DNA of 64,000 nucleotides from positions 665,001 to 729,000 of the forward strand of contig JAJGOT010000275.1 in NCBI GenBank assembly GCA_022457155.1, in the 5' to 3' direction. Origin of the DNA: Cladopsammia gracilis. Lineage: Eukaryota > Cnidaria > Anthozoa > Scleractinia > Dendrophylliidae. The notes beneath the pieces are model-generated. The model was not told the origin of the DNA. It saw only the letters and a list, made by a program, of their open reading frames with translations, and searched no databases. This document shows, piece after piece, positions 26,401 to 36,165 of this stretch. Positions within the stretch are counted from its first letter, which is position 1. Each line of letters begins with the position of its first letter. A program made the position numbers and the translations under genes.

Positions 26401-27189
26401 TAAAAAACGGATTTCGATTCCAAAATGTTTATGGAATTGTAGAGAGTTTAAAACTACAAATCTGGGACAAATTTTAATGCGCCAGATCATTTCGTTCAAG
26501 AGTTATAGGTGAACAGGTTTTAGACGTTTTTAGTGAAAATGCATGGAGCGGCCACCAACATGGTGGCCAAAACTTCAAAGTCATAATTACGCAAAAAATC
26601 TCATCACAAAAGATTGGATTCACTATAAGTTACATTATATCGGCTTATAAGCATCTATAATGCAAAAATAACTTTCAGCTGTTTCAGTTTTGTTTATATT
26701 CACGGCTTTTTTGAAATAGCGTGACAAATTGCGTGACACATTTAAAACCTTTACAAATCGGAAGCAAACCATCGTTAAAACCTGAAACTTTTTGTGAAGG
26801 ATTGTAACACTGGTATCTTCATACCATGTTAGAAACAGCTTTGTAGGATGCAAAGTTTAGATTTTTTTATTTTTATGACGTCATGTGCAAGCCAAGAATT
26901 AAATGTACCACGTAGAGATCGGTTTATGAACAATGCCATCCGAAGTTCCACGTGTAGAAGCTGGCTGTATATTGAAATTACTATCAGCACTGCCATACTG
27001 CAAGTAGTATGGAATATGACAAGTATCCGTAGACATTCTGGAAAAAACGCTTGCTATTTTCTGCAGTAAGTGTAAATAATTTGAATTACGAAGTACACGA
27101 GACTATAATAAGTATATCAAACGAACCAAATGGACCTTAAAACAAAACGAAAACAGCTTTACAATACTTACCGAAGTATCGTCCGCCAT
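11140..27189 (-). CDS. SAMM50: SAMM50-like outer-membrane assembly protein
   Basis: Sam50/SAMM50 is the mitochondrial outer-membrane BamA/Omp85-family barrel that inserts beta-barrel proteins as core of the SAM complex. Exons, 5' to 3': 27172-27189 (MADDTS), 24135-24200, 23517-23618, 22963-23050, 21629-21735, 20769-20861, 20346-20390, 19551-19624, 16343-16407, 15692-15775, 15369-15440, 13813-13880, 13265-13411, 12062-12200, 11140-11185 (ends VGVGINFL, stop). The POTRA part has '[16 protein letters not shown]'; then 'IGNNEGSM', 'FGRAEQV', '[12 protein letters not shown]'; the barrel has '[12 protein letters not shown]', '[18 protein letters not shown]' and '[12 protein letters not shown]'. All boundaries are GT/AG and phases agree except around exons 7-8. 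For exon 7, ending at 20346 keeps the homologous frame in exon 8; the stronger-looking donor after 20350 does not. About 55 barrel residues expected between exons 8 and 9 were not found. Confidence 0.9.
12300..12665. repeat. Dispersed repeat, pair with 57465-57750
   Basis: This SAMM50 intron segment contains 'cccgttttcagacc', 'gttcaccaaatcctgaccc' and 'cctttggggt' in the same order as 57465-57750 in the receptor gene. It is therefore a dispersed element. There is no transposase. Confidence 0.6.
13563..13733 (-). mobile_element. tRNA-headed SINE (minus)
   Basis: On the minus strand the head reads 'agcgtggtagagccg' (A-box-like), then 'gagttcaagtcccg' (B-box-like). It is followed by an inner self-complementary tail around 'tccggagttcaa'. 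It lies in a SAMM50 intron. Confidence 0.65.
14146..14262 (+). mobile_element. tRNA-headed SINE
   Basis: A tRNA-like head with 'tagctcaatggttagagcat' (A box) and 'ggttcaaatcctgtc' (B box) is followed by a 'ttttttctttgtcccac' tail. The same tail recurs at about 15144, so the two are copies of one family. The lack of a clean cloverleaf argues against a functional tRNA gene. Confidence 0.7.
14288..14772. mobile_element. TTAA-flanked MITE
   Basis: The ends 'ggcctagctaaactaggaaa' and the reverse complement of 'tttcctagtttagccaggcc' are flanked by TTAA at 14284-14287 and 14773-14776. The interior contains 'gcggggctaaac' triplicated at 14342-14373 and a (catcg)n run at 14376-14405. It is non-coding, and the TTAA suggests piggyBac-type mobilisation. 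Confidence 0.8.
14853..15180 (+). mobile_element. SINE split by an insertion in its head
   Basis: 14853-14901 matches the 5' part of the 14146-14262 SINE up to 'ggttagagcatc'. The B-box half and tail resume at about 15095 ('tccgaccagtgtgcgg', 'ggttcgattcctgtc', 'ttttttctttgtcccac'). About 193 bp, ending in a TTTAGA hexamer run, separate the halves exactly in the anticodon-arm region. Confidence 0.75.
14999..15094 (+). repeat. TTTAGA hexanucleotide microsatellite
   Basis: About sixteen perfect tandem copies of TTAGAT/TTTAGA. The unit differs from the TTAGGG telomere repeat. Frames through it read as LD or SK dipeptide repeats and are not genes. Confidence 0.95.
15845..16180. mobile_element. 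MITE family E, copy 1
   Basis: The ends 'cagttttcaatttag' and 'attcaaaactg' are degenerate forms of the family ends 'gcagttttcaattgagtgtcg'. The core has 'ccaatca', 'acgcgtg' and 'ttggttttggttttacttct'. Further copies are at 45222-45440, 47728-47975 and 53777-54401. Confidence 0.75.
16763..16865 (+). mobile_element. tRNA-headed SINE
   Basis: 'gttctagtagctcagtggta' and 'gagttcgaatccca' give A and B boxes. A 7-bp acceptor stem pairs (gttctag/ctggaac), but the anticodon and T stems contain mismatches and a SINE tail follows. I read it as a SINE head, not an active tRNA gene. Confidence 0.65.
16990..17130 (-). pseudogene. Non-LTR retrotransposon RT C-terminal remnant
   Basis: The minus strand encodes a fragment with '[14 protein letters not shown]', the conserved C-terminal motif of many non-LTR reverse transcriptases. 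It lies in a SAMM50 intron and is truncated on both sides, so it is a dead-on-arrival fragment. Confidence 0.65.
17930..18220 (+). repeat. 18-bp minisatellite
   Basis: About sixteen copies of 'ccaccttacaggggtgtc'-type units. The unit is a multiple of three, so all three forward frames stay open and give repetitive ORFs of 94-133 codons that are not genes. Related longer units ('taccttatagagag') extend back to about 17640. It lies in a SAMM50 intron. Confidence 0.9.
18660..19020. repeat. Dispersed repeat, about 360 bp
   Basis: Related copies occur at 50770-51240 and (reverse complement) at 56925-57165: shared blocks include 'cttccatccttgcaatcctg' and 'gatataacatg'. It is an intronic, non-coding dispersed element of unknown class. 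Confidence 0.65.
19255..19515 (-). pseudogene. Non-LTR retrotransposon zinc-knuckle remnant
   Basis: The minus-strand frame contains '[19 protein letters not shown]' followed by 'FWNQFVSSW'. This is the zf-RVT pattern (C-x2-C, H, C) at the C-terminus of L1-like reverse transcriptases. It is a fragment only. It lies directly 3' of SAMM50 exon 8 and may be linked to the missing barrel exons. Confidence 0.75.
21912..22205 (+). mobile_element. tRNA-headed SINE, about 290 bp
   Basis: The head 'ggtggtctagtggttagcgc' (A box) is followed by 'ggtggttcgagcctgg' (B box) and the body 'ttgtttccttagacaagaaa', 'gatggactagcatcccatcc'. Minus-strand relatives lie at 22262-22926 and 31640-32001. Confidence 0.85.
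22262..22926 (-). mobile_element. Interrupted SINE copy (minus)
   Basis: The 3' body (22262-22395) and 5' tRNA head (about 22820-22926) of the 21912 SINE family are in reverse orientation. They are separated by about 425 bp that carry 'ctcgggaaac' and its complement, themselves an inverted repeat. So another element inserted into the SINE. Confidence 0.7.
23835..23988. mobile_element. TTAA-flanked MITE, family A copy 1
   Basis: The inverted ends 'aggcccagtatcatcca' and 'tgggtgatactgggcct' are flanked by TTAA (23831-23834, 23989-23992). It is the same family as 56764-56914, with the shared interior 'gagcgagctcgtcatttgaa'. It lies in a SAMM50 intron. Confidence 0.85.
24598..25195 (+). repeat. 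Long-unit tandem repeat, four copies
   Basis: Four units start near 24598, 24761, 24901 and 25058 with 'tttaacaata' followed by 'ttattgttatcagggct'. Unit length varies (about 140-165 bp) because the 'gtgaaatttaacatggcccc' block is present or absent. It lies in SAMM50 intron 1. Confidence 0.9.
25571..25642. repeat. Short foldback
   Basis: 'gagcttttcattcaaatg' and 'catttgaatgaaaagc' pair around a loop of about 30 bp. It is non-coding and lies in SAMM50 intron 1. Confidence 0.7.
26079..26233. repeat. Foldback MITE
   Basis: The ends 'acagctatcaattaacgttg' and the complement ending at 26233 are inverted. An inner stem 'ccaagaccgcaaggtagtat' also pairs. It lies in SAMM50 intron 1. Confidence 0.75.
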
Positions 27190-27303
27190 CTTGAAAATCA
27201 GCCCGCTATTCAAAAAGTTAGTTCCCAGTCTTCTGGTGCGCCTGCTAATTATTGTTATTTCTGATTTTCAGTTCTGAAATACGCCAAGTTCAAAGCATAA
27301 ATA
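27190..27303. promoter_or_regulatory. Shared bidirectional promoter spacer
   Basis: Only 114 bp separate the ATG of the minus-strand SAMM50 gene (27187-27189) and the ATG of the plus-strand HSPBP1-like gene (27304). The SAMM50 start lies in 'aagatggcgga', which matches the YY1-type initiator (AAnATGGCGG) common just downstream of TATA-less housekeeping promoters. No TATA box is evident. The transcription start sites themselves are not determined. Confidence 0.75.
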
Positions 27304-30300
27304 ATGGAAAATCGCGAAGGAGATGGGCGGAGATATCGACACAATTTGCAAGGATTGCTACAGATGGCCATGGATCATTCTGACGACCCCGAAAGCGACA
27401 CCCCCAGTGCATTCCAGGAAATGAGCGAGGAGGTACTGTAAAAAATGAAAGAAATAATTATAAGCTTGCATTAGATGCATGCAAGAAAACTTTTATAATT
27501 AAGCTTATCTTTCGCTTCTTCCTTTGAAAAACGTGTTATCAAAGTTAAATCAAAATAGTAACAACCACTTTCACAAACTGGCGAACTCTGTATAAAACTG
27601 ATTTTTAAAATATTGACATTTTTCTGATCTTGCAAGTATTCCATGTGTATCATTATAATTATATTCCTTTCCATTATCCCTGTAGCAGCAAGGTATCGCC
27701 GCTTACGAGAGGTGATCGCTTTAGTAGGAGAGGTTGAATTACAGGGGGTCTTAACTTTGAATCATATGAATGAAGTAATTTCAAAGTACAGAGCATTAAT
27801 CAACAGAAAATCACATTGAAGTTTTGTTTCATTAGACCACAGGCAGCCCAAGCTCACGTCACGAGAAAGCGAAGGGTTAATTATTAGTGGTGTGTGAGAC
27901 GAGACGTGACCCTTCGATGAAAGCAGTATTGGGTTACACGGCGGCCGTTTTAAAAATTTAAGACTTTGTATGGGGAAAATATAACGTAGATTTCGAATGC
28001 TTAATAAAGCGAAATTCAGGCATTAATTCAATAAAGTGATTCTATTGAACTCACCTCTGGTGTATTCTTTTGTCCTTCGGGGTATTTCAAGCTGTTTTGG
28101 GTTGTTTTGTCACCACTGTTATTCCCTTCATAAGACGGAATAACAGGGAATAACAGTGGTGACTAAACAACCCAAAACGGCTTGAAATACCCCGAAGGAC
28201 AAAAGAATACACCAGAGGTAACACATAATTCAATTTGTGTCTGAAGTGACATTGAAATATGGGCGAGTGGTCCTTTACCAGAGGTTAAAAACAACAGAAA
28301 AATTCAAATCACCAGCATTCGCGGTCAAGTTCACTTTCGAGAGGTGGTCGCTAATAAGAGATTTCAACTAATGATTTGATTGGAAGAAATTTGGTATTTT
28401 AGAAAAGTGGTTGCTTAGGAGAGGTGGTCACACAGGGAGGTAGAACTGTAATTATTTTTAATGTTTTCATTTTGTAGAGAAGGCAGTGGCTCCAAGAAGC
28501 ACTATCATCCATGTCAGAAGACACTTATGTCAAGAGAATGATGACACATTTACAAACTTTAGACAAACCTGAAAATGATGATGATGATGATGTCCTCTCT
28601 GAGAAGGAAGATGCTTTTGAAGGATTAGCTGATATTGTAGATAACTTAGATAATGCAAATGGTAGGTTTTCTGGTCTAATGTTTGTTATTAGTCCTTGAC
28701 ACATAAAGTAGTGGTCTAATTCTGGTCCATGTTATATACTTAAAGAAATAGCTAGTTATAATACCATAAAATGCCGATTATAAGTCCCCCCTACCCCCTG
28801 CTTATATATCCCCCCGGTTATAGGCCCATCAGTTTGGTAACCAAAAATCATTCCAGTTGTGTCCTTCCTATATATAAGCACATCACATTTTCTTAACAGC
28901 AATTCTTTACAAAAAAATCCATTAAATTAACTAAAACAACACTTATCACAATATTTTTGCTTGCCAGCCAAAAAAAAAACTTACAAAGTTGTATAAGCCC
29001 GGGCTTATAACCAGCATTTTATGGTACCATATTTATTATGTCCAAGATTGCAGCTAACTAAAAGTTTTATAGCTGAAAGCTGTTTTATACTATTGAAACT
29101 TTGTTAAGCATGGTAAGCTACTATCTTGGACATTATATACAATGTACTGGTACTTCAGCCTTGAAACTCTTTCCCTCAGAAGATTATTAATAAAGATAGT
29201 CTCCCCATTTAGTAGGGTTACTGTGCCAGGCTAAAAGATTTTATTAATATTATTATTAAAACAGATTCTCTCTTACCTTTTCCAGACTTTCATAAGATTG
29301 GGGGCTTTCACATTATGATTAAATGTCTTTCAAGTGAACACAGGTACAGTTGCAAAACAGAAGTTATTAATAATAATTTATTAGTATTATATTTAAGTAC
29401 ATGTCTATTATAAAATAGACATGTAAATAATTACTCGGACATCATGTAAGTTATTTAAATGTTGTGGCTCTGTTGACATATCTGAATGAAAAAGTTAACA
29501 CTTTCTCATTCACTGTTTCTAGTGGTTGCCACCCCCTTCTCCCGGGGGGGGGGGGGGGGGGGGGTACTTAACAAAGTTTTGTACGGGGATGCTCCGCCCG
29601 AGGTCCAAACCCTTACCCTTTCATATACCGTTTTTGACAGAAAAGGTACCCCTTTCATATACCTTTCATTGAAAATGGTATGCCTTTCATATAACCTTTA
29701 TGTGCGTCTTTTTGATATATTTTGAAAGGCCCTTTTATAATACTTAAATGGCAGTTTTCCCTACCCTTTTTTATGCTTCAACTCATGTTTTCGTTACCCT
29801 TTCCTATTCTTCGTGAAATCCCCACCCTTTCATATACTTCAACTCGTGAAATTCCGACCCTTTCATATACCTCCAGCCTCAAAAAGGTACCCCTTTCGGG
29901 CGGAGCATCCCCATATAGCCCATAATAGGGAGTACCACCCCAGGCCCCTTCTTTGATAACTTGCATCACTTTTCCCCAATTGCTATTGATATCAAATATT
30001 TTTTTTTACTTTGTCAACCCCCTTTTCTCCCAAGTTCTGCCCACCTGCACTGTCCCGCCCACATGGGGTGGTAACAATATTGAAACAACCAAGAAAAATA
30101 TTTCTAAAATTATAATTACATACATTATTTTACAATGTATTTCCTTGTGCAGTTCTATAAGATGGAGAGCAGCTGATACTTTAGCTGTATGTGTTCAGAA
30201 TAATCCATACTGTCAGAAAGCTGCAATGGAAATGAATATTCTTCCCATGTTAAGTTCTCTTCTGGAAACTGACCAGTCAGTGCAAGTTAGGATTAAAGCC

Positions 30301-32872
30301 TTGTTTGCCATATCAAGTAAGTACAGTTAAACCTCTACAATGGTCATGCACCTTTGGACAGAATTTTCCAGCCACTGTTGAGACTCAGGTAGGAAGTTAA
30401 GGATTTGAGTGATTGACCTGGAAATTAGATCAAAGAAACATAGCCATTTTTGGGACAGACAGACAGTAAATGTAATGTGGGCAGTGAGCTTGGCTATGGC
30501 ACAGGTGTGTCATGAAGATTTGACCTGCAAAGTCTGCAGGAATACACCAGCTAATTTGCAAGTACATGTATGCCACAAAGTGGGAGTTGGTCATTTAGTG
30601 GAGATTCAATAAGTTATTGTTAAAGTACTCTATATTTTATTTTGTGATTTAAAAAAAATAGGATAATTATGTTATTATGTTGCAAACTGCATGCTGTTTA
30701 CTATAACCTTCAGCCAGGCAAGGTGAGGCTGACTGCAGAATGGCACACATTTTTCAATGGTCTCTATACATGCAAGCACATGAACCATCAGTCCCTGCAT
30801 GCTACACTCACACTCAGTTCTCTGTTCCATGCTGGCAAAATATTATTTATTATTTTTTTTTAATTACAGTGCTATTAAGATTTATTTCATCACTTTTTTT
30901 TCACTAGGCCTCACAAGAGATTTTCCACCAGCAGAGGAGTCATTTTTGAAAGTTGATGGATTTTCTCTGCTGATACGAGCAATGCAAGGAGAAAATGACA
31001 AACTAATAACCAAGTCGGCCTTCATGCTGCAGCATATGCTGGTTACAAATCCTTCACATAAAGGTACCATTATCTCATTGTTGACCAAGCTGCACCCAGG
31101 TGTGGATCCAGAAAAAAGTGACCGATTTACAATTCTTCAATTGCATTCCTCTCCTGGAAATAAGTTTACCATTACTGTCAGAAGAAACAATTCTACAAAT
31201 CTGACCGATTTCTGTAAATCGGTGGAAGTTGGTCTGGATCCACGCCTGGCACCTGTCAGTGCAAGCATTGTAAACCTTTAATAAGCCCCCTCACTGCCAA
31301 GTCAGTAACAGACTTCAAAGCTCATTTGGACAATACTGAGAATCAAACAGTACCACAAAAAAGTACTGCTCAAGAGTTTGAATTTGTTTTGTCCATGGAC
31401 TCAAACAGGAGTGTCACTAAGTCTTGAAGTAACTGGCAAAATGGAAAAAGCAAGCAAATAAACTAACATGTCTATCATTGAACTTTCTGGAGGAAAGCCA
31501 CCGACCCCATCCTTTATAATTATTGACAACCCTGCTCAAAAGTTCGATCCATGTTACAAAATATTTCAAGGTTTGGCTCCAGCAGAGAAAGTGTAATGTC
31601 ACTTCCCTTTTTGCACCAAACCACCATGCCTTTCTTAAAGGCCGTAGCTTGGATATTACTACTCCCCCCTGGATGGGATGCTAGTCCATCGCAGGGTTAC
31701 CCCCAGCATTTTGTGGCCAGTATCCATTTACACACCTGGGTGTAAAGATACAATGTGGAGTAAAGTTTCTTGTCTAAGGAAACAACATGATGGCTACTCC
31801 CCCCTGGATGGGATGCTAGTCCATCACAGGGTTACCCCCTGCATTTTGTTGCTAGTACCCATTTATACACCTGGGTGTATAGATACAATGTGGAGTAAAG
31901 TTTCTTGTCTAAGGAAATAATATGACAGTCAAGACCAGGCTTCAAACCACAGACCTTCCATTCTGAACTCCAATGAGCTAACCACACCACTGCACCTCCA
32001 CCATTTTATCAAAAATAACCTTGTTATCTCTTTTCATAGAAACTCTCTTCAAGATGGGATTTATCGAACAGTTGGTTGGTCTTTTACACACTCCTCAGAA
32101 ATCCTCAGATGAACATGTTATTGGTCTGTTAGTGTATTTTGTGACTGATTATCCACAAGGTATCCAAGAGTGTCACAGGCCCGAGTTTAATCTGAAAGAG
32201 CTACTTGCGACAAAAATAACATCCATGGGTGAAGAGGATCCAGACAGACATGAGGTGAATCTTACTTAGATATTTGTTTTTGCTGTGATACTGGTAAAAT
32301 GAGAATTAAGACTCCATGGAGGGGGAACTCTCCTGAATACCGGTAAGCTATCAAGGTATGTGCCACCCCCGTACAACTACATGTACTGGGACAAAGGGGA
32401 CAAAGTAATAGTGTTAATGTTAGTTATGGATCTAGTCATTAAGTCACCACCATTTTCACTGTCTGGACTGGCCAATGCATATATGATGATGATGATGATG
32501 ATGATTTGGAAACTTGGTTTTGTTCGAGTTTTTGTATCTGTATTAAGTACGTTAGCCTGAATCCAATCAAAAGGACTAGAATTAATTTTTGTTTCTAATT
32601 GAATCACAAGGCACTACTATATCAAACAACATGTGGTATGACCTATCAATGCAAGCCAAGCCATTCATGTCAGAGTAAATACGATCACTGGTCTGATAAA
32701 ATTGAACCGGCAATGGAAGGTTACACTGTACTACCATCTTTTATCATGCAAAATTTAAGTTTTTAACACCATTTATTTTTTTTAGGAGGCAATCCTCAAC
32801 TGCAAGAAGTTACTAAAAATTTGTTTCAACAAACAGACCCAACAAGATGCTGGAAGTAACTCATTACAATAA
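27304..32872 (+). CDS. HSPBP1: Hsp70-binding protein 1 (HSPBP1/Fes1-like)
   Basis: An armadillo-type nucleotide-exchange factor of cytosolic Hsp70. Exons: 27304-27432, 28478-28661, 29286-29343, 30153-30316, 30908-31063, 32040-32254, 32786-32872. They total 993 bp, giving 330 codons plus TAA with every phase consistent. Motifs in order: 'NLQGLLQMAMDH' at the start (family 'NLQGLLQMAI'), 'RRQWLQEALSSM', an acidic stretch 'NDDDDDV', then arm repeats 'IRWRAADTLAVCVQNNP', 'VRIKALFAIS', 'VDGFSLLIRAMQ', 'KSAFMLQHMLVTNPSHKG' and 'DYPQGIQECHRPEFNLKELL', ending 'LNCKKLLKICF'. Length is close to vertebrate HSPBP1. Introns hold a 165-bp palindrome, a SINE and other repeats. Assignment is by motif memory; the family is near certain, and strict orthology to vertebrate HSPBP1 is likely. 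Confidence 0.93.
28053..28219. repeat. Palindrome in HSPBP1 intron 1
   Basis: The arms 'acctctggtgtattcttttg' and its complement are about 75 bp each with a loop of about 20 bp and near-perfect match. Its right end lies about 260 bp upstream of the exon 2 acceptor. The nearby 27838-27990 has the 'accacaggcagcccaagct' end seen at 1156. Confidence 0.8.
29530..29950. repeat. Dispersed repeat with ccctttcatatac units
   Basis: A G-run at 29546-29569 is followed by 'gatgctccgcccgaggtcc', many 'ccctttcatatac' units, then 'gggcggagcatcccc' inverted near the end. The result is a foldback-ended element in HSPBP1 intron 3. The open frames through it are repeat artefacts. Confidence 0.7.
31080..31256. 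repeat. Foldback in HSPBP1 intron 5
   Basis: 'aggtgtggatccag' and 'ctggatccacgcct', and inside them 'gaccgatttaca' and 'tgtaaatcggt', are inverted pairs starting about 20 bp after the exon 5 donor. An open frame runs through from exon 5 but shows no family match beyond the donor. Confidence 0.65.
31640..32001 (-). mobile_element. SINE with internal duplication (minus)
   Basis: It is the same family as 21912-22205 in reverse. The body segment (containing 'cccctggatgggatgctagt' and 'gtttcttgtctaagga') is present twice in tandem, about 131 bp apart. The tRNA head follows at about 31922-32001. It ends about 38 bp before the exon 6 acceptor. Confidence 0.8.
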
Positions 32873-32873
32873 A
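32868..32873 (+). terminator. Poly(A) signal overlapping the stop
   Basis: AATAAA overlaps the TAA stop of the HSPBP1-like gene, with further AATAAA-like hexamers within the next 60 bp. This suggests a very short 3' UTR if the first one is used. Confidence 0.4.
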
Positions 32874-35480
32874 AATAAAAATATAATTTCACTGATTACA
32901 GAAAGAATTCTCAGATGTAAAATAAAATTAACTCATTTTTCGTGTGTTGATGTTATTGTCTTACAGCTTACATTTATGGTTAATGTTGACTTTAACCATA
33001 TGTAGTTCTAACTTTTGAGTGTGTGGACAATATCCTTTGGTGTGACCATTCAAATGAAACCTCTGTGGCTGCACTTTTGCATGGTTCCATTTGTTTTTCA
33101 ATATTCTTCGAAATGAAATTTGAGATTTTTCTTTGATTTTGATTTTTGGCACTCTTGGGAGTTAAAGTGTTAAGCAGCTGCTCAGCCTGCAGGCATTTGA
33201 CTTCTCCACTCCCAGTATTAGTTTAAACTATTTTGGGAGTAAACTTTACTTATCAAAGTGACTAAGTATAATTTTCTGATTACTACCAATCATCTCAAAC
33301 CTTGCAACATCATTTTAAACCAACTCAAGGTGAGAGATCACACATGAACTACTACATGTAATGTAACAGTCAGCCATCTTTCCCTTCCCCCTCTAATATT
33401 TCCACCAAATAGAGTGGTTGTTTAGCTGTTTTTTTTTTCCCCATCAGAAAATTTCAAAAATGGGACTGAATGTACCCTGACTGGTGAAAATATTCAAAGG
33501 TTAGATGGCCTTCAAACAAAGGATGTCAGAACAAACTTTCAAATGATTAAAAGGCTATTTACAGCAGTAATAAAATTAATGCTGAGTAGTTAATGCTGGT
33601 TTTGAAAAAAAGAACAAAGCCAAAATTAGAAGAAAAAATTAATGGAAACCAAGAGTAAATGGATATTCCACATGTATCAATAAGTTATTTGAGCCTTCTA
33701 CTTGGGAAAAGGGGGAAAACAAAGGCTGTGAAAATCAATCAATCAATCCTTTGATTTAACATGGTCAGTACACTTAGCTTAAGAGCTGGTTTCCAGGTAC
33801 GCCATGAAATAATAAAGATAAAAGATACAAAATAAAACTTCATTAAAAGTGTATAAAAGATGAGTGAGCGAAGGGTGCTCTGCCTCTGGCCTTCCCCAAC
33901 AGCTACGTGGGAATGAGAAAGGAGGAGAGATCTGGCAAATTTTGTCTTTAATTTTTTGTCATTTCCTAGAGCCTTGCACTTTCATGCATAATTCCAGACA
34001 CTTGGACATTGTGTTCATTTTTAAAAATGCAAAGGACTGCATAGTGTGGAAGACATTAAAGACACTTAGCACCATATAAAAGTAACTGGAGTACTCGTTG
34101 GAAATTTTGAAAAAACACCCTAAAAGGTACCAGAATCTTGTTTGATGGACGTGGCTCAAATGGAGTTTTAAACCCTCAGAGGTACCAATTCTAAAATAAC
34201 ACAAAAACAAGTTGACTGACAAATCGTTTCTGTCATATTTTTCAGCTCAATACTCTAAAAGGTACCACGATAATTCAAACGGTGGTCATTTTAGATTTTA
34301 CAACCCTAAGCAGTACCAATCTACAAATTTTGACCCCTAAAAGGTACAACGAGCACCCCTGTCATTTTTACATTGGAGTCCCTCCCCCCGCTCCTCCTTG
34401 TTAAAGGAAACTGCAAATACATTATTTAAACCCCACTATACCAATAACAAGTGAATTTTGGACAAAAGCATGTTACTGACAGTTTCAAGAAATGTAAGGG
34501 ACCAAACACAATTCAGTGAAATCAATTCATGAGCAGTGCATATAGCAAAATTTGGACAGCTCAGAGAACCAATCAGAACATACCGGTAGTACTTTGCATT
34601 GTGTAACACGTTAGCCATATAGGATCATATATCGATAACAGTCGAATCTCCATCCAGGGGACGCCATCAGAACCAGGAGAAGTGTCCCCTTAATAGCAGC
34701 CTGAGTCAAGGGGGGTCCGGAAAATTTTTTTTGGCTTTACCCTCTAAAGGTACCATTTTCTGCATTCCTGAGACCCGAAAAGCGTTTGTGAAGACGCTGT
34801 TAAGATATGATGAAAGACCGCATTTTGGGGGATTTTGGGAAAATTTAAGGGAAAAGATCCAAAGTCACTTTTATCCAGGAGATTTGGTGACCGTACGGGA
34901 GACCGGGAGATTCGTTCCGTATCCGGGAGAATCCCGGATAATCCGGGAGAGTTGGCATGTATGTAAATGGGGAGAGGGAGGGGGAGGGGCGCAAAAAAGA
35001 AGAGGGGAGAAGCAAAGGTACGCCTGCTATAAAAACCGGGCAATTCGCATTACGCCCACTGATTTCTTGCTTAATCCAATTATGTCAACTGTCAATACAT
35101 TCACCAAGTCTGCAGAAATGAACAAAAGGGGGTCTTTATTGCAGGAGACCTTTCCCTCTCTCCCCGACACCTGCTAGTTACAAAGATTATATTTTTGCCA
35201 GCTGGGACCAGCAGATTGATTGATTGTTTACAGACTGGCCATGTTGAGGGTCAGAGCAATGAAATTCCCATCCTTTGATCCTTTGGGAATAAAACCTTAT
35301 TTTTATGCAAACGATTTCTAGTGTTTCTGACACCCAACATGGCTCAGCTGAGGTCCAGAATAATACTATAATTCCTGATCTCTTCAAAGATCTTCAAATA
35401 ATAAATCTTGTAAAATTATGCAGTTGAGTGAGAGTCGTGTACATATAAGCTTATAAAAGGTAACTTTACTAGACTAACAG
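32873..35480. other. Intergenic repeats between HSPBP1 and cupin
   Basis: No gene was recognised. 33000-33165 is a copy of the 'tgaccattcaaatgaaa' minisatellite family. 34110-34350 has repeated 'taaaaggtacca' motifs. 34690-34975 is a dispersed repeat with 'gagaccgggagattcgttcc' and 'atccgggaga' motifs, and the 148-codon frame through it is not a gene. 35215-35350 resembles 15190-15300 in reverse complement. Confidence 0.55.
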
Positions 35481-35975
35481 TTACTTTAAACAAAACTTCT
35501 CGACAATATCCTTGTGCTGTGGAAACATCCCGAGCATTTTTTCTTTCTCGCCAACCTCACAATCCTCGTACTCAAACCCTGGCCCGGCCGCCTCGCTGAA
35601 CACACAGAAGCCGTTCTTGTCCTCAAGTTCTAAGGCAAACCATACGTTTTTCGGTACATGATAATGCAAGTGCGCTTTGGAATCCACCGTTGGGTCTCCG
35701 ATAATTTTCGTCTCATACTTCCCATCCTCGGTTATCATATGAAGAATTATGTGATTCCCCTTGTGGTAAAAATACGTTTCCTCAGACTTCATTTTGTGCC
35801 AAGCGTTGATGTCCGATCCCCGTATAAGGAGATAAATCACGGAATAAGCATCTCTCACTTCACGTCCAGAACCGTCCAAAGGTTTAACTGTGGTTTTCGC
35901 GTGCATAGACTCTGCATAATAACCTCCTAATGGAAGTGGAACCAGATTCAACGTTTTGATGAATTCGTCCGCCAT
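35481..35975 (-). CDS. DUF985-type cupin domain protein
   Basis: An intronless 164-residue protein beginning MADEFIKTLNLVPLP. It fits the Cupin_5/DUF985 family of small RmlC-like beta-barrels. Visible family features: the N-terminal 'LGGYYAES', 'YSVIYLLIRG', 'AWHKMKSEETYFYHKGN' (the cupin motif 1 region with H/E residues), 'LHYHVPKNVWFA' (the cupin motif 2 region) and the C-terminal 'EAAGPGFEYEDCEVGEKEKML', compatible with the family's conserved GFE and acidic tail. The length equals the usual full length, so it is complete. No signal peptide or membrane segment is seen. Biochemical role is not established for most members. The lack of introns could reflect an ancient transfer or retrocopy, which is an inference. 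The ATG is the first in frame after upstream stops. Confidence 0.9.
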   Translation of the reverse strand: MADEFIKTLNLVPLPLGGYYAESMHAKTTVKPLDGSGREVRDAYSVIYLLIRGSDINAWHKMKSEETYFYHKGNHIILHMITEDGKYETKIIGDPTVDSKAHLHYHVPKNVWFALELEDKNGFCVFSEAAGPGFEYEDCEVGEKEKMLGMFPQHKDIVEKFCLK

Positions 35976-36165
35976 TCAAATACGAAACCCTGGGTGTGGG
36001 AGGGGGCCTTCTCCCACGCTCGGACGCACGGACATAGTGCGAGCCAGCGAGCCATGCAAGACGTACAGTGTTGCAGCGCATTTCATGTAAAGTATCGTGG
36101 AATGCCACCAAACAAATAAATGCTGGCTAATCATTAATCATTAATCATTAATCATTGCATGGCCT

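Noticed and set aside
31064..31281. Extension of HSPBP1 exon 5 by readthrough
   Set aside because: The homology stops at the GT donor at 31064, and the extension is inside a foldback repeat.
34731..35177. 148-codon frame on the plus strand
   Set aside because: It spans a low-complexity dispersed repeat with 'gggaga' motifs; no domain, and the opposite strand is open too.
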